Part shown: positions 1 through 9,179 of the stretch, piece after piece | How the letters are laid out: each line of letters begins with the position of its first letter | Position numbering within the stretch: the first letter of the stretch is position 1 | Assembly (NCBI RefSeq): GCF_022919835.1 | Contig: NZ_CP095074.1 | Coordinates: 1,116,001-1,180,000, forward strand | DNA: 64,000 nucleotides | Direction of reading: 5' to 3' | Origin: Halobacillus shinanisalinarum | GTDB lineage: Bacteria > Bacillota > Bacilli > Bacillales > Halobacillaceae | The notes under the pieces: model-generated | Told to the model about the DNA's origin: nothing | Databases searched by the model: none | Seen by the model: the letters and a program-made list of their open reading frames with translations, nothing else | Translations under genes and position numbers: made by a program

Positions 1-564
1 TTGCCCTTTTGAAAAGTTATAGCCCCCTTGTGAAAAAGCGAAATCATTGTTTACTGTAATTCCGCCAACAGTATCTACCATCTGTGATAAACCTTCCATA
101 TTCATGCGAACATAGTAATCTAAGCTAATATCAAGAAAATTTTCTACCGTATTGACAGACATGTCGCTGCCGCCAAATGCATAGGCATGGTTGATCTTAT
201 CGTCAACCCCTCTCCCTGCAATTTCAGTCCTTGTATCCCTTGGAATGCTGACCATTTGCATACGGTCATTTGCTGGGTCAAGCGTCATGACGATCATTGT
301 ATCGGAGCGCCCTTTATCATTCTCACGCTCATCGACTCCAAGCAATAGAACATTAATAGGTTCCTGTCCTTCCACTTTCTTTTTCGTCACTTCGCGGTCA
401 ATTCCAGAGATACCCTTATGAATTTCTTCATCAACGGTCGTTCTCACGTTATGATAGATGGAATATAAATAAGCAGATCCACCACCTGCTATAAGCAAGA
501 CAACTGCTAAGGATATCCATAGCCACTTCTTTTTCTTTTTACGCCTAGCTTTCCTCGTTGCCAT
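1..564 (-). CDS. LytR-CpsA-Psr (LCP) family wall-polymer ligase, C-terminus outside window
   Basis: The 188 visible residues are the N-terminal part of an LCP enzyme. This family transfers undecaprenyl-linked glycopolymers such as teichoic acids onto peptidoglycan on the outer face of the membrane. A very basic cytoplasmic stretch (residues 1-13) is followed by one membrane segment (about 14-36). The LCP domain then begins, with LLLGVDERENDKGRSD at 73-88 and SIPRDTR at 106-112, the Asp/Arg-rich motifs that bind the polyprenyl phosphate. The ATG at 564 has AAGGAG about 7 nt upstream. The gene runs off the left edge, so which paralogue it is (TagT, TagU, TagV or LytR type) cannot be told. Confidence 0.9.
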   Translation of the reverse strand, partial: MATRKARRKKKKKWLWISLAVVLLIAGGGSAYLYSIYHNVRTTVDEEIHKGISGIDREVTKKKVEGQEPINVLLLGVDERENDKGRSDTMIVMTLDPANDRMQMVSIPRDTRTEIAGRGVDDKINHAYAFGGSDMSVNTVENFLDISLDYYVRMNMEGLSQMVDTVGGITVNNDFAFSQGGYNFSKGQ

Positions 565-778
565 TTCGTACACTCCTTCATACTCTTTCAATCTATTTAT
601 AATCATACCCTCAATTTTTTTAAAACACATTTTTTTCACAATAGACTTGACTCTTTATTTTACATGTTTCTATTTTTTTTGCAAAATTTATTTAAAATGG
701 ATTTAGCATGAAGAAGAGTCTAGGCAAGGGGTTCTTCAGGAAATGGCAGATCAAGTGGGCCTTTTCCTTTCTATAAAA

Positions 779-819
779 AAAGCCGTCTCTTGTAATACAA
801 CCTCACAAGGGACGGCTTT
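779..819 (-). terminator. Intrinsic terminator after the peptide transporter gene
   Basis: AGCCGTCTCTTG at 781-792 pairs with CAAGGGACGGCT at 806-817. Read on the minus strand, the hairpin is followed by a T run. It lies 12 nt beyond the stop of the POT transporter gene. Confidence 0.85.
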
Positions 820-831
820 ATTAGAGAAGGA

Positions 832-2322
832 TTAGTTAACACCCTTCATTAATTTCGAAATTCTAGGCGCAAAAGCAAACAAAATGATTCCCAATAACAC
901 AGAAGCACCGCCAAGGATACCAAAATAAGCCACTTCAGTATCAATATTGTAAAGTTTTACAAGCTGAGCATTCATAGCTTGTCCCGCTGCATTAGAAAGG
1001 AACCATAGACTCATGGTTTGTGAAGCAAAGGCCGCTGGAGCCAGCTTCGTTGTCGCTGATAAGCCGACTGGCGATAGAAGTAACTCACCAAGGACTACTA
1101 GGAGAAAGCTTAGTACAAGCCATAGTGGATTGACTAAATTATCCCCATTCATTATTGCAGGGATCATCATAATCAGAAAAGAAACCCCAGCAAACATTAG
1201 ACCGTAAGCAAATTTCTTCGGTGTGCTAGGCTGCTTACTTCTAAGCCGAATCCATAACCATGCAAAGACAGGTGCTAGAAAGATAATAAACAGCGGATTC
1301 AATGATTGAAACCATGATGACTGAATACCCAACCCAGCAAAGCTCAAGTCTACACGTTGGTCAGCATATTGCGCTAAGATAATGGACCCTTGCTCTTGAA
1401 TAGACCAAAACATCATCGACGCTACAAATAAAGGAATGTAAGCCAGAAGTCTTGAACGTTCATCTGTTGTTGTTTTTTTACTGCGAAACATGACGATGAA
1501 ATAAGCTGTTGGTATGGAGAGACCTAGAAAACTAACGATATAGGTTAAACCACTAATTGTTAAGATCCCCGTCGGAATAGTCAAAGCGAATAAGATGATA
1601 ATGATAATGGCCCCAATACCGACGCGTTTATAGGTCTTACTTCGCTCAGCTTTCGTCAATGGGTTCGGGACATTTTTTCCAGCTAAACCAAGATTCTTTT
1701 TCTTGGTCAGCATGAAGGTAATTAAACCAAAGAACATCCCAACAGCAGCAATGGCAAATCCTGCATGGAAGCTATACTCCTGTCCAACTGTTCCGACAAT
1801 TAATGGGGCAAGAAATCCACCAAGGTTAATTCCCATATAGAAAATACTGAACCCGGAATCTCTACGATAATCTTCAGGTGCATATAGATCTCCAACCACA
1901 TTGGATACGTTGGGTTTCAATAAACCTGTCCCGATAACGATCAGTACCATCGAGATGAAAAAGGCTGTTAAATTTCCTGGTAGAGAGAGTACAATGTGCC
2001 CGAACATGATGAGGACACCACCATAAAAGACGGTTGATGTACCACCTAGGATTCTATCAGCGATCCAACCCCCGATAATGCCCGACATATAAACTAGCGA
2101 CCCGTAGATCGCCATAATTGATGCGGCTGTCCCTTCGTCTAAACCGAGACCACCTTTTGACACTTCGTAATACATATAGAATAAGAGAATAGCGCGCATT
2201 CCATAGTAGGAAAAGCGCTCCCAAAATTCAGTGAAGAATAAAGTAAACAATCCCTTAGGGTGACCAAAGAACCCTTTTTGAGGGACGCTATTTACAATAT
2301 CTTCTTTACTGTATTTAGACAT
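832..2322 (-). CDS. dtpT: POT/PTR family proton-dependent di-/tripeptide transporter
   Basis: This is a 496-residue membrane protein of the proton-dependent oligopeptide transporter family, which imports di- and tripeptides with protons. The signature FWERFSYYGMR lies near residues 33-43 (the ExxER motif tied to proton coupling), and the family motif FSIFYMGINLGGFLAPL is near 155-171. There are about 12-14 hydrophobic segments. The start ATG at 2322 is preceded by GGGAGG with about 9 nt spacing. The gene is monocistronic, with its own terminator downstream. The length matches Gram-positive DtpT. The exact peptide range cannot be read from sequence. Confidence 0.92.
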   Translation of the reverse strand: MSKYSKEDIVNSVPQKGFFGHPKGLFTLFFTEFWERFSYYGMRAILLFYMYYEVSKGGLGLDEGTAASIMAIYGSLVYMSGIIGGWIADRILGGTSTVFYGGVLIMFGHIVLSLPGNLTAFFISMVLIVIGTGLLKPNVSNVVGDLYAPEDYRRDSGFSIFYMGINLGGFLAPLIVGTVGQEYSFHAGFAIAAVGMFFGLITFMLTKKKNLGLAGKNVPNPLTKAERSKTYKRVGIGAIIIIILFALTIPTGILTISGLTYIVSFLGLSIPTAYFIVMFRSKKTTTDERSRLLAYIPLFVASMMFWSIQEQGSIILAQYADQRVDLSFAGLGIQSSWFQSLNPLFIIFLAPVFAWLWIRLRSKQPSTPKKFAYGLMFAGVSFLIMMIPAIMNGDNLVNPLWLVLSFLLVVLGELLLSPVGLSATTKLAPAAFASQTMSLWFLSNAAGQAMNAQLVKLYNIDTEVAYFGILGGASVLLGIILFAFAPRISKLMKGVN

Positions 2323-2664
2323 GACCTTAAACCTCCCTGATTTTGCAAGTTATGCATGAGAACATTATTACTTAAAGGAATTTTCAAAATATTTTTTGTC
2401 GAAATCCCCCTAACATCGAACAAGTATATTCCCTATTCAAGACAAAAATCAATCAATTGTTATAAATTCCAAATAGGAAGTCTATTCAAATTAAATTGAA
2501 TTTTTTAACACTTAGGTTCTAAACTCCCGCTATTAACTAAAACTAAACTATCAACACATCCTAAAAAAATAGGCTAAACGTCACTGTATTTCAGAATAAT
2601 ATACACAAACTTTCACACAAATTATTCAAAAAAAGCATGATGTATTTACCATCTTTAATATGTA
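2323..2664. other. AT-rich intergenic region upstream of the peptide transporter gene
   Basis: There is no open frame with a ribosome site here. It must hold the transporter promoter on the minus strand, but no element was clear enough to call. Confidence 0.5.
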
Positions 2665-2719
2665 AATAAAAGCCACCTCAGGTCATCCAGATATTGGATG
2701 ACCTGAAGTGGCTTTTATT
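2665..2719. repeat. Dispersed palindromic repeat, copy 1 (acts as terminator of the amino acid ABC operon)
   Basis: Two 25-nt arms (2665-2689 and 2695-2719) pair at 24 of 25 positions around the loop GATAT. The core CCACCTCAGGTCATCCA recurs at five other places in the window. The outer 8 nt (AATAAAAG / CTTTTATT) are private to this copy yet fully complementary. On the minus strand it ends in a T-rich run and lies downstream of the amino acid ABC operon, so it probably terminates it. Confidence 0.9.
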
Positions 2720-2739
2720 AGTATTTATTTTACTTATAG

Positions 2740-2947
2740 AAGATGTTCAAAAAGTCACCAAATGATAAACAGCAAATTTCTTCGTTTCTCGGTTTTTCCG
2801 GTCCTCACGTATGAAAGGCATACGCTGTGATCCTCAAATCTTTCGCACCTCAAGCTTCTTGCGACGCACAAGACATGCTAGTGCGACTTTGGAACAGGAT
2901 GTGACGATCTTTGTAGACATTCTCATTCGTCCACTTTTTGAACACAC
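2740..2947. mobile_element. MITE-like non-coding element with inverted ends and an 8-bp direct repeat
   Basis: The element begins AAGATGTTCAAAAAGT and ends ACTTTTTGAACACAC, so its ends are inverted repeats around GTTCAAAAAGT. ACTTATAG occurs directly before it (2732-2739) and directly after it (2948-2955), which looks like an 8-bp target-site duplication. It encodes no transposase. Related copies occur at 34236-34302 and 46961-47072. The right-hand duplication contains the stop codon of the ABC ATPase gene, so the element lies between that gene and its terminator. Confidence 0.75.
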
Positions 2948-2949
2948 AC

Positions 2950-3672
2950 TTATAGGACTTTACTTAGGAATTCTTTGGTTCTTGAATTATCTGGTTCACC
3001 GAATATTTTGTCCGGAGTGTTTTCTTCCATCACAATTCCTTCATCCATGAAAATGACCCGGTCTCCTACCTCGCGGGCAAAACCCATTTCATGTGTAACG
3101 ACGACCATCGTCATCCCTTCTCTTGCCAAATCTTTTATTACGGACAGCACATCACCGACTAATTCGGGATCAAGCGCTGAGGTGGGTTCATCAAAAAGCA
3201 TAATTTGGGGGTTCATGGCAAGTGACCTTGCTATTGCCACGCGTTGCTTTTGTCCTCCCGATAAACTATCCGGGTACACATTAGCTTTGTCACCCAGACC
3301 TACTTTTGCAAGTAAAGGTAAAGCAGCATCCTCGGCCTCTCTTTTTTTAATGCCTTTAATTTTTTTCGGTCCAAGGGTAATATTCTCTAGCACTGTCATA
3401 TGTGGAAAAAGGTTAAAGTGCTGAAAAACCATTCCTACTCTTGAACGTACTTCATTTATATTTACACGGGAATCAGTTAAGTTCTCTCCAGCAATAAGCA
3501 CGTCTCCAGAGGTTACCTCCTCTAATAAGTTCAAACAACGTAAAAGTGTGCTTTTCCCTGACCCCGAAGGCCCTATGATACAGACCACTTCTTTCTCTTT
3601 AACATTGAGGCTAATTCCTCTTAGAACCTCTGTTGCGTCAAAGGATTTGTGTAAATCTTTTACGTTAATCAT
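2950..3672 (-). CDS. Polar amino acid ABC transporter, ATP-binding protein
   Basis: This is the 240-residue ATPase of a polar amino acid importer, working on the inner face of the membrane with the permease encoded just upstream. Walker [10 protein letters not shown] is at about 34-42. The signature [19 protein letters not shown], Walker [13 protein letters not shown] and the switch histidine in VVTHEMGF all follow in order. Its start overlaps the permease stop (TAATG), so translation is coupled. Gene order (binding protein, permease, ATPase) and sizes match artPQM of B. subtilis, which carries arginine, but glutamine or cystine carriers look similar. The stop codon abuts a MITE-like insertion. 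Confidence 0.92.
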   Translation of the reverse strand: MINVKDLHKSFDATEVLRGISLNVKEKEVVCIIGPSGSGKSTLLRCLNLLEEVTSGDVLIAGENLTDSRVNINEVRSRVGMVFQHFNLFPHMTVLENITLGPKKIKGIKKREAEDAALPLLAKVGLGDKANVYPDSLSGGQKQRVAIARSLAMNPQIMLFDEPTSALDPELVGDVLSVIKDLAREGMTMVVVTHEMGFAREVGDRVIFMDEGIVMEENTPDKIFGEPDNSRTKEFLSKVL

Positions 3673-4328
3673 TACACGTCCATCCTCCTTTCAACTCTTC
3701 TCAAGTAGACAGCTGTCGGAACAGTAATTAGGAGATACATTAAACAAACCATGGTTAACGCTTCAAAAGCGGCAAAGGTTATCCCGTAATATTGCTGTCC
3801 CATATATAACAATTCGCCAACTGCAATCACAGAAAATAGTGATGTATCCTTTAAGCTAATGACAAACTGATTCCCAAGGGGAGGAATCATTCTTCTAAAC
3901 GCTTGGGGCCAGATAATATAGCGCATCGTTTGCACTTTTGTTAAACCAATGGAGCGTCCGGCTTCACTTTGTCCCTTGTCAATGGAATAAACTGCCCCGC
4001 GAACAATTTCAGCAATGTAGGCACCTGCATTGATCGCTATGGCTATAATAGAGGCCGAAACTTTATCAATATTTAACCCAAGCAAATCAGGCAAACCAAA
4101 ATAGATAAATAAAATTTGGGCTAAAATAGGTGTGCCTCTAAGCCCTTCTACATAAACAGTAGCAATTCCATAGATAAACTTATTTTTCGATAAACGGGCC
4201 AGTCCAAAAACCGCCCCTAGAATAAATCCAAATAGCAGGCCCACACCCGTAATAAGTAAGGTATAGACTAGACCTTCAAGCAAAAAAGGCATAACCTTTA
4301 TATAATGTGATTCCATTATAAAGTCCAT
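3672..4328 (-). CDS. Polar amino acid ABC transporter, permease
   Basis: This is the HisM/GlnP-type membrane subunit, about 218 residues with roughly five membrane segments. The coupling motif region [25 protein letters not shown] lies past the middle and contacts the ATPase. A TTG at 4334 is also in frame, but the ATG at 4328 sits 10 nt after AAGGAG, whereas the TTG would be only 4 nt away, so the ATG is preferred. It is the second gene of a three-gene operon, separated from the binding-protein gene by about 90 nt that hold an RNA hairpin. Confidence 0.9.
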   Translation of the reverse strand: MDFIMESHYIKVMPFLLEGLVYTLLITGVGLLFGFILGAVFGLARLSKNKFIYGIATVYVEGLRGTPILAQILFIYFGLPDLLGLNIDKVSASIIAIAINAGAYIAEIVRGAVYSIDKGQSEAGRSIGLTKVQTMRYIIWPQAFRRMIPPLGNQFVISLKDTSLFSVIAVGELLYMGQQYYGITFAAFEALTMVCLMYLLITVPTAVYLRRVERRMDV

Positions 4329-4370
4329 ATGCAATACACTCCTTGTGTAATTTGCCTGTTCACGGAAATG

Positions 4371-4406
4371 AAAAACGCAACAAGCATGGAACTTGCTACG
4401 CTTTTA
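4371..4406 (-). terminator. Intercistronic RNA hairpin between binding-protein and permease genes
   Basis: On the minus-strand transcript AAAAGCGTAGCAAG pairs with CTTGTTGCGTTTTT over 14 positions, three of them G-U, around a 7-nt loop, and ends in a U run. A leaky terminator or 3' stabiliser here would give excess binding protein over membrane subunits, which is common in ABC operons. Confidence 0.6.
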
Positions 4407-4420
4407 CAGAAACAAAGATG

Positions 4421-5194
4421 CTACCCTTCTGTACCATATTTACGCTCGCCAAACCATTCTTCATAAATATCATCATACGTACCATTGTCCTTTAACGTTT
4501 GTAATGCCTTGTTTACATCTTCAACGAGTTCAGAGTCTTTAGGAAAAGCAATACCATACTGCTCACCTTGTAATATATCTCCAACCGTTTTCAACGTGCC
4601 GTCCGCATCATTTGCTACATAATATTTAACGTTAGGTACATCGTACATCACCGCATCAACACGACCTGTTTGAAGATCCATATAAGCCTCCACTATACCC
4701 GGAAAAGTGACTACCTCTGCGTCAGGATGATTCTCTTTTAAATAAGTTTCACTCGTGGTACCCGAACGTGTAGCCACCTTTTTACCCGCTAGGTCAGCTT
4801 CTGATTTAATCTCGTTATTGCTTTCCTGTACAGCTAGCATTAGACCTGCATCATAGTACGGATCCGAGAAGTCGATCGTTTCTTTACGCTCTTCCGTAAT
4901 TGTCATCCCGGCAATACCGATGTCATAGCGTTCGGATTGCATCCCCGCTACAACTCCATCAAATTTCATCGATTCGATTTCAATATCAAAGCCTGCTTCC
5001 TTTGCAACTGCTTTAATTAAATCAATATCAAATCCTTCCATCTCTCCAGTCTCTTCATTCATAAACTCAAACGGAACAAAATTGTTGTCTGTAGCGACTG
5101 TGTATGTATCGCCCGACCCGAACATACTACATCCCGAGATCACGATTGCTACTAATAAACCAATCAACAATACACCTACACTTTTTCTAGTCAT
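4421..5194 (-). CDS. Polar amino acid ABC transporter, substrate-binding lipoprotein
   Basis: This is a 257-residue family 3 solute-binding protein. The lipobox VISGC at about 18-22 marks lipid anchoring to the outer membrane face. The mature part opens with YTVATDNNFVPFEFMNEETG, the usual start of the amino acid binding fold, and contains GIAGMTITEERKETIDFSDPYY. It is the first gene of the operon. A TATAAT element lies about 37-42 nt upstream (5231-5236). The ligand is probably arginine or another polar amino acid, judged only from resemblance to ArtP. Confidence 0.9.
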   Translation of the reverse strand: MTRKSVGVLLIGLLVAIVISGCSMFGSGDTYTVATDNNFVPFEFMNEETGEMEGFDIDLIKAVAKEAGFDIEIESMKFDGVVAGMQSERYDIGIAGMTITEERKETIDFSDPYYDAGLMLAVQESNNEIKSEADLAGKKVATRSGTTSETYLKENHPDAEVVTFPGIVEAYMDLQTGRVDAVMYDVPNVKYYVANDADGTLKTVGDILQGEQYGIAFPKDSELVEDVNKALQTLKDNGTYDDIYEEWFGERKYGTEG

Positions 5195-5383
5195 TTGTAT
5201 TCCCCCTCTTAAAATTAGTAAAAATTACATATTATAAACGATTTACATAAGTGCTTTCTCTAATCTATACACACCCGATTACTTTAAGAACAATAAGTTG
5301 GAATACCTAATTGATCATCAGTAAAAAAACCCATGTTAACCTTCTAGTAGAAGGACTTGACGTGAGGTTATTATTCATTTCAT

Positions 5384-5417
5384 AAAAAAAAACCGTTCTT
5401 TTAAAAGAACGGTTTTT
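5384..5417 (-). terminator. Intrinsic terminator after the AbrB-like gene
   Basis: This is a perfect 30-nt palindrome at 5388-5417 (AAAAACCGTTCTTTT and its complement), flanked by an A/T run on the left that becomes a T tract on the minus strand. It separates the AbrB-like gene from the amino acid ABC promoter. Confidence 0.9.
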
Positions 5418-5458
5418 CTCGTTAACTCACTATGCTATTTCAATGCTGGCCAAAGATC

Positions 5459-5740
5459 TTACTGTACAACCTTTTCTAAATCTTGTTTCAACAGTTCAAT
5501 GCCTCTCGGGCTCAACACAAGCCCATTTGCAAACTCACGATTGTCATCGCTGATCTCTCCAGTAATGGCACATTCTTTACTCGCTTTATATTTTTTTAGA
5601 ATAATTTTTTCATCCTCAACAAAAATTTCAAGCGGTGTCTTCTCTTCTACCTGTAACGTACGACGAAGCTCTTTCGGTATTACTATTCTTCCTAGTTCGT
5701 CTACCTTCCTTACTACACCTGTACTTTTCATCCATTTCAT
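5459..5740 (-). CDS. AbrB/Abh-type transition-state regulator
   Basis: This 93-residue DNA-binding protein opens with a swapped-hairpin AbrB domain. MKSTGVVRKVDELGRIVIPKELRRTL (residues 4-29) is nearly the textbook N-terminus of AbrB and Abh, with the DNA-contacting arginines. The C-terminal half (CAITGEISDDNREFANGLVLSP) matches their multimerisation domain. Such proteins repress stationary-phase genes during growth. Bacilli carry several paralogues, so AbrB and Abh cannot be separated here. It is monocistronic, with its own terminator. Confidence 0.92.
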   Translation of the reverse strand: MKWMKSTGVVRKVDELGRIVIPKELRRTLQVEEKTPLEIFVEDEKIILKKYKASKECAITGEISDDNREFANGLVLSPRGIELLKQDLEKVVQ

Positions 5741-5915
5741 CCCCTAACACCTGTTAATAGTTTTATAGATTCTTTGTCTCAAAACTATATTTCTTTAGAC
5801 CTCAGTTTAACATATCTTAAGCGTATGATGAATCAACTCATCTCCTGAACTATATTTAAATCAGTCTCTTAAAATTCTTGGTTCTAGCCATCTTTATTTA
5901 TTAAATGGTTGCTTC

Positions 5916-5964
5916 TATATAGTTTAGGGTGTAAACTATATATTAGTTTAGGGCATGAACTAAT
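5916..5964. promoter_or_regulatory. Twin operator for the MarR-type regulator
   Basis: Two similar 19-bp imperfect palindromes, TAGTTTAGGGTGTAAACTA and TAGTTTAGGGCATGAACTA, start 24 bp apart. The first is part of a 27-bp inverted repeat with 11-bp arms. They lie just before the ribosome site of the MarR gene, as expected for autorepression. Confidence 0.7.
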
Positions 5965-5981
5965 TTTCAGGGAGGTCTAAA

Positions 5982-6434
5982 ATGAACAAACGATTAGATG
6001 AGGCAGTAGATTTATTTAAAGAAGTAATGATTTTTGGTACAGAACGAATCATTAAATCGATTGAACATGAAATTTATGATTTCTATTCGCCTGAGCAGGT
6101 TCATATGCTGCAAATTCTATCCAAAGTAGAAAAAGCTTCGCCTGGAAGACTGGCAGAACTTCAAGGGGTCCATAAAAGTGCTGTTTCAAACAGGGTGAAA
6201 AAATTAACCCAAAATGGTCTCGTTAAAGTTATTGATTCGAAGGAAGATCAGCGGGGTAAGACCATTTCATTAACCGATGAAGGAAGAGATGTCATTCAGC
6301 AGTCAAATGAATTAATCTCAAATCATATAGAAGATCTGCTTCACGATGAACTTAAGAATTCCGAGATTGATGAGTTTATTCGCATATTCAATAAAGTAAA
6401 AACTATTTTGAAAGTCGAGGACGATTTAAAATGA
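5982..6434 (+). CDS. MarR family transcriptional regulator, first gene of an exporter operon
   Basis: This is a 150-residue winged-helix regulator. The recognition region SPGRLAELQGVHKSAVSNRVKKL and the wing DSKEDQRGKTISLTDEG follow the MarR pattern. Its stop overlaps the start of the MMPL exporter gene (ATGA), so the two are co-translated. The pair resembles ydgG-ydgH of B. subtilis in order and size. Twin palindromes upstream suggest that it represses its own operon and is released by a small ligand, which cannot be named. The start ATG has GGGAGG 8 nt upstream. Confidence 0.9.
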   Translation: MNKRLDEAVDLFKEVMIFGTERIIKSIEHEIYDFYSPEQVHMLQILSKVEKASPGRLAELQGVHKSAVSNRVKKLTQNGLVKVIDSKEDQRGKTISLTDEGRDVIQQSNELISNHIEDLLHDELKNSEIDEFIRIFNKVKTILKVEDDLK

Positions 6435-9082
6435 AGGTTATATTGAGGTTTAAATGGCTCATTGCTATAGCCATGATTATATTAACTACCGTTTTGTTCA
6501 TTGTTTCCCCTAATCTAACTAAACAAGCCGAAGAAGCAGGTACTCTGCAATTACCTGAAGATGCAGATTCACAAAAAGCCGCAGCAATTTTAGAAGAAGC
6601 TGGCGCAAACGATGAAACAATTTCACTTGTTTTCGCACTGGATGAACCAGCAAATGAAGACATGAAACAAACTATCACTTCCATTGCAGAACAAGTAAAG
6701 CAACTAGAAGGTCCGATTACTAATGTAGTCATGCCTTATGAAAATAAAGAAACCACTGAACAACTTGTGTCAAAGGATGAGAAAACGATCCTCGTTCCGA
6801 TAACGGTTGATGGAACGAATGAGGAAATAAATGGGCTCGCTGATCAAATTAATTCAGATCTGTTACCAGATGACATAACAGCGTATGTTACAGGCCAAGC
6901 AATCATCAACCAGGATGTAAATGAAAGCAGTCAAGAAGGTCTTGAACGAACTGAAATTATTACCGTTGTTCTTATTTTTGTTCTGCTGCTAGCTGTGTTC
7001 CGTTCGATCATCACGCCATTTATTCCACTGGTAGCTGTTGGAGTCACTTATTTATTAAGTCAGTCAATCGTATCCTTTTTTATTGACTGGTTTGGTTTCC
7101 CTGTATCAAACTATACACAAATATTCCTGGTAGCTGTCTTGTTCGGAATTGGAACAGACTACTGTATTCTACTACTAAGTCGATATAAGGAAGAACTTAC
7201 TCAAGGTCATTCCACTGAAACAGCGATTGTCAATACGTATAAAACAGCTGGTCGGACATTGCTTATTAGTGGCATTGCTGTTTTCATCGGTTTTGTGGCC
7301 ATAGGGTTTGCGGAATTTACAATATTTAAATCAGCAGTAGGTGTAGCTGTTGGTATAGCCGTACTCATGATTGTCTTATGCACACTTGTCCCATTTTTCA
7401 TGGCCGTTTTGAAAGAAAAGTTATTTTGGCCATCGAAAAAGTCCGCTTCACATAAGGACAGTAAACTGTGGACGTTACTCGGCCGCTTCTCTGTCTATCG
7501 ACCTATCTGGTCATTAGTTATTGTTGCCATCATTACGGTTCCGTTTTTGCTCACTTATAACGGGCAATTGTCGTTCAATACAGTTGATGAAATCGGTGAT
7601 GGCTATGACTCTGTTAAAGGATTAAATGCGATAGAAGAAGGATTTGGAAAAGGAGAATCGCTTCCATTAAACATTATTATTAAAAATGGTAATGACCTTG
7701 TTACTAGAGATGTCATCCCTTTTATTGAAGAATTGAGCTCAGAAATAACGAAAAATGAAAATGTTGACTCGATCCGTACCATTACAAGACCTACAGGAGA
7801 GGTTCTCGATGATTTGTATGCTGACAGTCAACTAAAGCAAGTAGCAGATGGATTACAACAATCACGTGAAGGCATTAAAGAGACCCAATCCGGACTATCG
7901 GACATTCAGTCAGGTCTGGAAAACATGTCAGCCCAGCTTCCTTCAGGTTCAAATGCTAATACAGGCGGACTAGGCGAAGCTGCAAATGCTCTTGGACAAG
8001 TGAATAATCAACTTACTGCGATTAACCAAAATCTTGAGCAGACAGGCAATGTAGCTCAGGCTTCCCAGCAATTAGCCCGAGTTCAGCAGCAGCTAGGACA
8101 AATCCAGCAATCTCTGGCTGGAGCTTCTTCCAGTACACAAGGGCAGGCTGCTCAAATTGGAGATTTAAAAAGCGGACTAGCGGAATTAGCCGAAGGAGTC
8201 GATGCTGCAAACGAAGGCTTAAATAAGATTGAATCTGGTCTAGGCGATGCAGAAGAAATTGTCAGTGCTATGGGAGAATCAAATTCTCTTCGTGAAACAG
8301 GTGTGTTTATTCCTGAGGGTACACTTGATAATGAAGACTTGAAGCCAGCCATTGACCGTTATTCTTTCGATAATGAACAAGGCATTATGCTTGAAGTTCT
8401 CTTAAACAATGATCCCTACTCTAAAGAGGCAATCGATACGACTGAAGCCATTAAAGAGACAGTAGAAGATCAAGTTAAAGGAACCCCTCTCGAAGATATG
8501 ACTATAGCCTACAGTGGTATTTCAAGTACCAACGAGGATCTATCAGAAATATCCCAAGCTGATTTTACTAGAACGATGATTATTATGCTTGTCGGTTTAT
8601 TCATCGTACTTACCGTCTTATTTCGATCAATGATCATGCCTATTTATATGATCGGGTCCTTATTGTTAACGTATTATACATCTGTTTCCATTGCAGAGAA
8701 AATATTTGTTAACCTATTAAACTATGATGGAATCACGTGGGCGGTGCCTTTCTTCGGGTTTGTCATGCTCGTCGCATTAGGTGTTGACTATTCTATCTTC
8801 CTACTCGACCGCTTCAATGAAGAGGCAAAACTAGATGTCAAAGAGGCCATGATGACTTCTATGGCGAAAATGGGGACGGTTGTTATTACGGCAGCAATTA
8901 TACTCGCAGGTACATTTGGTGCCATGATGCCATCAGGGGTATTAAGCTTAATTCAAATTGCAACAATCGTGATTACAGGCCTGCTCCTATATGGATTAAT
9001 TATCCTTCCATTACTCATTCCAGCTATTACGGTTTCTTTTGGTAATGGTGTATGGTGGCCGTTTAAACAAAGAAAAAATTAG
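6431..9082 (+). CDS. MMPL/RND-type membrane exporter (YdgH-like)
   Basis: This is an 883-residue membrane transporter built as two halves, each with one membrane helix, a large outside domain and a bundle of about five helices. The conserved motifs FGIGTDYCILLLSRYKEEL (first bundle) and ALGVDYSIFLLDRFNEEA (second bundle) are MMPL signatures. Between them is an outside stretch rich in Gln, Ser and Leu with coiled-coil character (about residues 465-620). B. subtilis YdgH (885 residues as I recall it) has the same plan. Export of lipids or toxic hydrophobic compounds is likely; the substrate is unknown. Confidence 0.9.
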   Translation: MKVILRFKWLIAIAMIILTTVLFIVSPNLTKQAEEAGTLQLPEDADSQKAAAILEEAGANDETISLVFALDEPANEDMKQTITSIAEQVKQLEGPITNVVMPYENKETTEQLVSKDEKTILVPITVDGTNEEINGLADQINSDLLPDDITAYVTGQAIINQDVNESSQEGLERTEIITVVLIFVLLLAVFRSIITPFIPLVAVGVTYLLSQSIVSFFIDWFGFPVSNYTQIFLVAVLFGIGTDYCILLLSRYKEELTQGHSTETAIVNTYKTAGRTLLISGIAVFIGFVAIGFAEFTIFKSAVGVAVGIAVLMIVLCTLVPFFMAVLKEKLFWPSKKSASHKDSKLWTLLGRFSVYRPIWSLVIVAIITVPFLLTYNGQLSFNTVDEIGDGYDSVKGLNAIEEGFGKGESLPLNIIIKNGNDLVTRDVIPFIEELSSEITKNENVDSIRTITRPTGEVLDDLYADSQLKQVADGLQQSREGIKETQSGLSDIQSGLENMSAQLPSGSNANTGGLGEAANALGQVNNQLTAINQNLEQTGNVAQASQQLARVQQQLGQIQQSLAGASSSTQGQAAQIGDLKSGLAELAEGVDAANEGLNKIESGLGDAEEIVSAMGESNSLRETGVFIPEGTLDNEDLKPAIDRYSFDNEQGIMLEVLLNNDPYSKEAIDTTEAIKETVEDQVKGTPLEDMTIAYSGISSTNEDLSEISQADFTRTMIIMLVGLFIVLTVLFRSMIMPIYMIGSLLLTYYTSVSIAEKIFVNLLNYDGITWAVPFFGFVMLVALGVDYSIFLLDRFNEEAKLDVKEAMMTSMAKMGTVVITAAIILAGTFGAMMPSGVLSLIQIATIVITGLLLYGLIILPLLIPAITVSFGNGVWWPFKQRKN

Positions 9083-9088
9083 GTTTAG

Positions 9089-9127
9089 AGACTCTCTTCT
9101 TAAGTAAATCACTTCAGAAGGGAGTCT
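9089..9127 (+). terminator. Intrinsic terminator after the MMPL exporter gene
   Basis: AGACTCTCTTCT at 9089-9100 pairs with AGAAGGGAGTCT at 9116-9127, only a few bases beyond the stop codon. Confidence 0.8.
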
Positions 9128-9179
9128 TCACTCTTCTAATCCTCCCCAACTATTGCTCAATTTTGTTCTAAAGGATCTT

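Noticed and set aside
2811..3050. Open frame of 79 codons on the plus strand
   Set aside because: It runs across the MITE-like element into the complement of the ABC ATPase gene and has no ribosome site.
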